From: Fagopyrum homotropicum
Lineage: Eukaryota; Streptophyta; Magnoliopsida; Caryophyllales; Polygonaceae
Direction of reading: 5' to 3'
Assembly (NCBI GenBank): GCA_033239125.1
Contig: BSWB01000005.1
Location: 14,685,447-14,749,446, forward strand
DNA length: 64,000 bases
A model generated the notes under the pieces. That model worked only from the letters and a program-made list of their open reading frames with translations. It did not search any database and was not told the DNA's origin. Shown here piece by piece: positions 59,614 through 64,000 of the stretch (within the stretch, counting starts at the first letter, position 1; each line of letters begins with the position of its first letter). A program made the position numbers and the translations under genes.

Positions 59614-60770
59614 ATGGTTCAAACCCGTGCTACTAACTCCGGTTTTGCTTATTTTGATCCAGAAATTGAGAGGACGCACATCCGGCGACGAAGACAACAA
59701 CAACTCCAACAAGAAATGGCTGATCGTACTCTTCGTCAACTTACTCAACCCACTTTGGCTCAAAACCCTCTTGCGGTTACCATACCGGCATTAGGGGAAG
59801 GAATCAACTTTGAGCTCAAGCCGGGTCTCATCCACTTGCTTCCATCCTTCCATGGGCTAAGTGGTGAAGACCCCATCAAACACCTTGGGAAGATTCAGCG
59901 GATGATTGATATTACCACCTTCCATCCGGGAGCATCGACACTTGGGAGAACCTTCACAAGGCGTTTTTGGAGAAATACTTCCCATCCAAGAAGGCCAATA
60001 GCTTGAAGAAAGCTATAAGCAACATCGAGCAAGAGGCAGATGAGACTCTTTATGAGTACTTCGAAAGGTTTGCACGCCTCCGATCCAGCTGTCCTTTCCA
60101 CGGATATTCAACTCAAGATCTAGTGTTGTACTTGTACAATGGCTTTCTCGTTAATGAAAGGAGGATCGTCGATGCGGCTTGCGGAGGTAATATTCTTAAC
60201 TCTACTCTTGACCTTTCTTTGGAAAAGATATAGGAACTAGCGGAAGGAACTGGAACTTTGGAAGGACCCCTTCCAAGAAAGGAGTTCATGTTGTGAATAC
60301 CAAGAAGAGTGAGATCTCCACTGAGCTCGCGGAGCTGAAGGAAATGGTGAAGAGACTAACACTTATGGGAACCCTACAACAGCTCAAAGCTTGTGGAGTG
60401 TGTGCTGACCCATATCATCCAACGGACATGTGTCCACAAGTCCAGGATGATGATGCTGAGGTAAACGCGATGGGTTATGGACAACCATAGCAGCAAAGGC
60501 CTAGGAACGATCCTTATGGACAAAATTTCATGCCAAATTGGCGTGACCAATAGAATTTCCGTTGGAAGGATCAATAAAACCAACAACAGCAGCCCCGTCA
60601 AGGTAAGTATCAATCAACTGAGAATATGTTGCAGGTTTTAACTAAACACTTTGCTACTCATGTCCAAACAAACAGAATCCAGCATCAAGAACCTTGAAAA
60701 ACAGGTTGGTCAAATGGCGAAAGCCATTACAAGGATTGAAACTAGGTCCTTTGGAGGATAACCTTCACAG
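59614..60770 (+). pseudogene. E6 gag remnant; protease and pol absent
   Basis: ATG 59614 (MVQTRATNSGFAYFDPEIER) fits the Athila/Tat gag N-terminus. The sequence FHGLSGEDPIKHL belongs to the gag core. Near 59925 a deletion of about 40 residues and a frameshift join it to SIDTWE-like sequence, then FLEKYFPSKKA, ETLYEYFERFARLRSSCPFH and YNGFLVNERRIVDAACGG, with a TAG near 60230. A later frame has CGVCADPYHPTDMCP, a CCHC zinc-knuckle-like motif. Stops follow. No protease, RT or integrase is present: the post-pol hairpin lies only about 100 bp downstream. Confidence 0.82.
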
Positions 60771-60861
60771 ACGGTTATAAACCCAAAGGTGATGCTGGAG
60801 GAGGCTCAATCATAGAGGTAGAGTCCTTACGTCGAGCCAACGACGTAAAACAAAGGCACTG

Positions 60862-60879
60862 TTCGGGAGGCAATCCGAA
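60862..60879 (+). ncRNA. E6 post-pol hairpin, loop AGGCAA
   Basis: TTCGGG-AGGCAA-TCCGAA. The stem differs from CTTGGG/CCCAAG of E1, E2 and E4 in both arms, but pairing is kept (one GT pair) and the loop is the same. Confidence 0.75.
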
Positions 60880-60910
60880 GGAATAAGAAGAGGATCTTCT
60901 GTCAAGAAAA

Positions 60911-61600
60911 CCGCCCCTGCGGCTTAGTGACCCCGCCCCCGCGGTGACACCCATGGCCAGCGCCGCCCCCGGTGCTGGGCCAACATCTGCAACATATTGG
61001 TCACCGCCCCCGCGGTGACACCCCATGCCCCTGCGGCGGCCATCCTTGACAAACATCCTCAGCGCCGCCCCGGCACTGAGGCTGCGTGCCCCCTCTTCCC
61101 TGTCACCGCCCCCGCGGTGACAAACGCCGCCCCTACGGTCTTATCAAGGAAAGAAAAAAATACACTTCCCAAAAATAACCTACAACTACCGCCCTTTCCC
61201 CTCCCTCTCCATTTACTCTTCGAAACCTACACCACCTCGCCTCCCACGCCCCTGCGCCCTCCGGAAGCTCTCACACGCCGCCTTGTGCAAACGCTCTTGC
61301 GCCACCTCCGGCGACCTAGCCATAACCGCCCTTCGACACCGGCCCTTACCACCACCACACACACCCTACATACTCTCAAACCTCTCACTCTACAGCGCCC
61401 TCGCCCCTTACACTCTCGCTCATCACCACCGGCGACACTTACACCAGCAAAAAAGTCACCTGAACAGCACTAGCACCACCACCTTCGTAGGCTCTCAGAA
61501 TCGCCCTCTGCTCTTCTCCCGCCCCCGCACCTGCATGCTGACGCCCCTGCGCCAAGCCGCCCCTGCGCAGGCTACAGCCGCCCCTACGGAAAACACAACA
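60911..61600 (+). repeat. E6 GC-rich palindrome cluster
   Basis: Many hairpin-forming repeats with CCCC or CCCT loops: CCGC-CCCT-GCGG at 60911, a 20-nt perfect one at 61000-61019, a 22-nt one at 61101-61122, and variants with other stems at 60955-60981 and 61057-61081. Later relaxed copies (CGCCCCTGCGC and similar) reach about 61590. It occupies the leader before the Athila-type ORF. Frames across it are low-complexity Pro/Arg and not believable proteins. Confidence 0.8.
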
Positions 61601-61664
61601 GAGGGTTCGTCTCTTACTCTAAATTCTGAACTTTCTAATTCCTTTGCTTGTTCAAGTGCAAGAG

Positions 61665-62483
61665 ATGGAAAAACAGAAGAAATACAAGTTGTCGGAAGTT
61701 GAGAAGGAGTGGTATAGGATTGTGCAAGGCCAGGATGTGTATGCAACTCGATTTCTGGACGTCCCTACCTTGGAAAACTTGGGCATGTTGGAGAGCATGC
61801 AGGCATTCCTCAACAATGCTGGGCTCGGTGATTTTCTGATAACGAGCGCTCCAACATACCCCGAGTTCAGCCGTCAATTCATCGCCACATTCAACATGGA
61901 AACGGTGGACCACGTGTGTGTTGGACTTTCATTCAAGATCAACAAAAGAAAGTATACATTGGACTACGCCCAATTGTAGGAGGCATTAGGGGTGACTATA
62001 GCCGCCTCCGAAGACTAGTGGGAACCTATCCCGACATCCGACTTGATGGAGTTTTGGCAAGCCGCCGCCAGATCTGAGTTTCATGCAGGGGGTGAGTATT
62101 CCAATAAATTCACTCACCCCTGTTTGAGGCTCATCTCGAAGATCTTCATGAGTATCTTCTGTGGACACAAGGAGGAGAATCAGGTCGCTCTCAAGGACCT
62201 TCCATTGCTATATGCCTGCCTCCCCACAAACGACTGGGTACCAGATTGGCCATATCTCTTCCTTACCGCTTTGAAGCGAATTAGGAAGAATGAACCTCGA
62301 GACATTGTGGGAGGTGGGGTAATATCCTTGTTGGCCGCACAGGTGATGGATCTCCCTGACTTGGAAGAAGGTTTAGAGGCCCCACTGTATACGGAAGGTA
62401 TGTTGAGGAGGTGCAGGCTCCTCAGGAGAGACGGGGAGAACCTATTTTGGATCTCGCTGGCAGATGGGAGTCACATCACATAC
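61665..62483 (+). pseudogene. E6 Athila-type ORF, N-terminal part, cut by E7
   Basis: ATG 61665 (MEKQKKYKLSEVEKEWYRIV) opens a frame with TAG at 61977 and 62016 that is otherwise continuous to the E7 insertion at 62484. It has the ATHILA ORF layout: RFLDVPTLENLGMLESMQAF, EFSRQFIATFNMETVD, FKINKRKYTLDYAQL, then EFHAGGEYSNKFTHPCLRLI and LLYACLPTNDW. It is more distant from E1 and E2 than these are from each other. No membrane segment is seen. The C-terminal part would lie after E7, outside the window. Confidence 0.82.
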
Positions 62484-64000
62484 TGATAGCACGAATTATA
62501 GTCTATATGTTGGGGTTTGTTTGGACGTTTTATCTTCAATATATCTGCATGTTTGTATGTATAATATGTGATTATATTACCATTTCATCTACCTTTGCGG
62601 GAATCGAGGTCTACACCTAGTTTTGTTGTAATCGTAGGTAAAATGGCACGTTTTGCATCAAAAAGGAGCAAAAGGAGCTATGGAGTCATTGGAGCTACAT
62701 TCAGGAACATAAGGAAACATCCAAGAAGCATAGCCATGAATTAAAGATTCACTTTGGACCAGATTTGAGAGATTTCACATTCAGTTGTGATTCACCTCGG
62801 TTGACTACAGATTCACCTCGACCGAGGTGATCCAGAGAAGTCGACTCGACCGAGGCGATTACCTGGGACGCGGCGAGAATAATTTATTCTTGGCTGAGAT
62901 CTTTTATCTTTGGAAAGAGATCTTATATTTTTGGGCTTGGCTCCTGGAAGGAAGAATATATGCTAGATCATATTTTTTATCTATTTTTATGGGAAGAGAT
63001 CTTTCTAAGATATCTTATCTTTGGAGGGTATTTTTCCTATAAAAAGGGTCGGATTTCCCACAAATCCGACACGCTACATACACCCCGCTTACGGCTGAAA
63101 ATACGCTATCACCTACTACACCGCTGCAGCCATACTCCAGTTGGGAGATTTGAAGAACCTTTTTGAAGGTTGAAGAAGGAAGATTGTAGCTTTTATAGCT
63201 TTTGAAGGGTTTTTGTAAGATTGTCTTAGATTCCCTTCCTTGTTGTCTTGCCTTGTTGGATTTCTATCCAAGGAACGCTTTGTTGTGATATTTGATTCAG
63301 TTATTGAAGTCTTTTCCTTAAATTCTTCTTGTTCAAATAATCACTTTCTTCCCATATATTTGATTAATACTTTCATGATGATGAGTGGCTAATCTCTTTG
63401 TGTGGTTCTAGGGTGATTGGCTGAAGGTTGTGGGAAAAACAATGATAGAATGATCTTAATCACAGTAGGACCCTGAAAGTTCGAGTCTTTACCTTAACCC
63501 TAAGCATCTTGCTCAGTCGATGAACATCTCGGCCGGGGTGGAATTCGTCTGACCGAGGTGACTTATCTGATCCGAAACTGAGAGTTAAGTGTTAGAGTTT
63601 GCCAAATCCTATCCTTATTACACCTTTCCTGGTTCAATGCAAGCTTAGGATGAGATTTACCCGGTAATTCCTTAGTTTGTTTACTTAAGATCATAAGTAT
63701 AGGTAATAAAGGTTTATCCTTTATTGGGGTTTGAGTGTGCTTTCGTCCCATCTTTGTGAGTTAGCCTGAGACTTACCCGATAAAGGTTGATTCTATTCCC
63801 TTAGATGGTGTGTTAGTTTGAGGTTATAGTTCTTTATCTTGATTCCTTGAGACTTACCCGGTAATAGGAGTTACGGTTTAGGATTAGTGAGTAGTGAGAC
63901 TTACCCGGTGATCTATTCCACTTTAGTAACACCTTCCCTATGCAAATATCTCAGCTTTGTCCGCTTATCTTTAGATCTTGAGTTAGAAGCACAACTAGAT
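62484..64000 (+). mobile_element. E7: 5' LTR of E2/E4-family element, runs off the window
   Basis: Starts TGATAGCACGAATTATAG and follows the E2 LTR closely for 1517 bp. Perfect CACCTCGACCGAGGTG at 62814-62829, TATA (CCTATAAAAAGGG) near 63048. The putative 5-bp target CATAC is at 62479-62483; its partner is outside. It could also be a solo LTR. Confidence 0.88.

Noticed and set aside
60911..61140. CRISPR-like array
   Set aside because: Repeats are short inverted motifs of unequal spacing in a plant retrotransposon, without uniform spacers or cas genes.
60997..61473. Pro/Arg/Thr-rich ORFs in the E6 leader
   Set aside because: Several frames are open because the DNA is GC-rich and repetitive. 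No domain is visible and the palindromes explain the composition.

Overview
This window is plant nuclear DNA, almost certainly from a eudicot angiosperm, and nearly all of it is a nest of transposable elements. No intact cellular gene was found. The plant assignment rests on several Athila-lineage Ty3/gypsy retrotransposons with a tRNA-Asp primer binding site and an Athila-type extra ORF, a Ty1/copia element, a CACTA transposon carrying plant gene fragments (ClpB/HSP101, PPR, ATX-like PHD, Aurora kinase, NBS-LRR), and long TA and GA microsatellites. I could not identify the species.

Layout. 1-3003 is AT-rich, unassigned DNA with microsatellites. From 3004 a Ty1/copia element lies on the minus strand and is the base layer of the nest. 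Its pieces are at 3004-3514, 7971-8231, 11013-11418 and 36686-37302; its 5' part lies beyond the window. Inserted into it are (i) a CACTA transposon, 3515-7970 (TSD TAT); (ii) a solo LTR, 8232-11012 (TSD ATAGA); (iii) E3, an LTR / full tRNA complement / LTR structure, 11419-36685; and (iv) E4, an Athila element starting at 37303.

Two Athila elements are inserted in the left LTR of E3: E1 at 11818-21857 (TSD GTAGC) and E2 at 22743-34601 (TSD GACCT). E4 appears to be interrupted near 45190 by E6. E6 is interrupted in its LTR by E5 (45327-56506, TSD AGTGA) and by a minus-strand solo LTR (56883-58603, TSD GGCCG), and in its Athila ORF by E7 (from 62484, running off the window). After virtual removal of the CACTA element, the 2.8-kb solo LTR and one TSD copy each, the copia reading frame rejoins cleanly, which confirms those boundaries.

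State of the elements. E5 is the best preserved: gag-protease-RT-RNase H-integrase form one frame broken only by two amber codons, but it has no Athila-type ORF. E1 has lost gag and protease. E2 and E4 share an integrase deletion with the same junction and so belong to an integrase-less lineage. E4 also has a 701-bp tandem duplication in RT/RNase H. E6 keeps gag and the Athila ORF but has lost pol.

The most interesting signals are not coding. Each Athila family carries its own short inverted-repeat motif, repeated in LTRs, coding linkers and untranslated regions (CCACGGCCGTGG in E1/E5; CACCTCGACCGAGGTG in E2/E4/E7/solo; AAATCTCGGCCGAGATTT in E3; CCGC-CCCN-GCGG in E6). Two RNA hairpins are kept with pairing-preserving changes: one just after pol (loop AGGCAA, five elements) and one in the 3' region (three elements). 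An internal TATA box lies about 440 nt before the Athila-type ORF in E1 and E2. A PPT-like string, AAGTATGGGGT, recurs inside elements. A complete tRNA-Asp complement lies between the two LTRs of E3.
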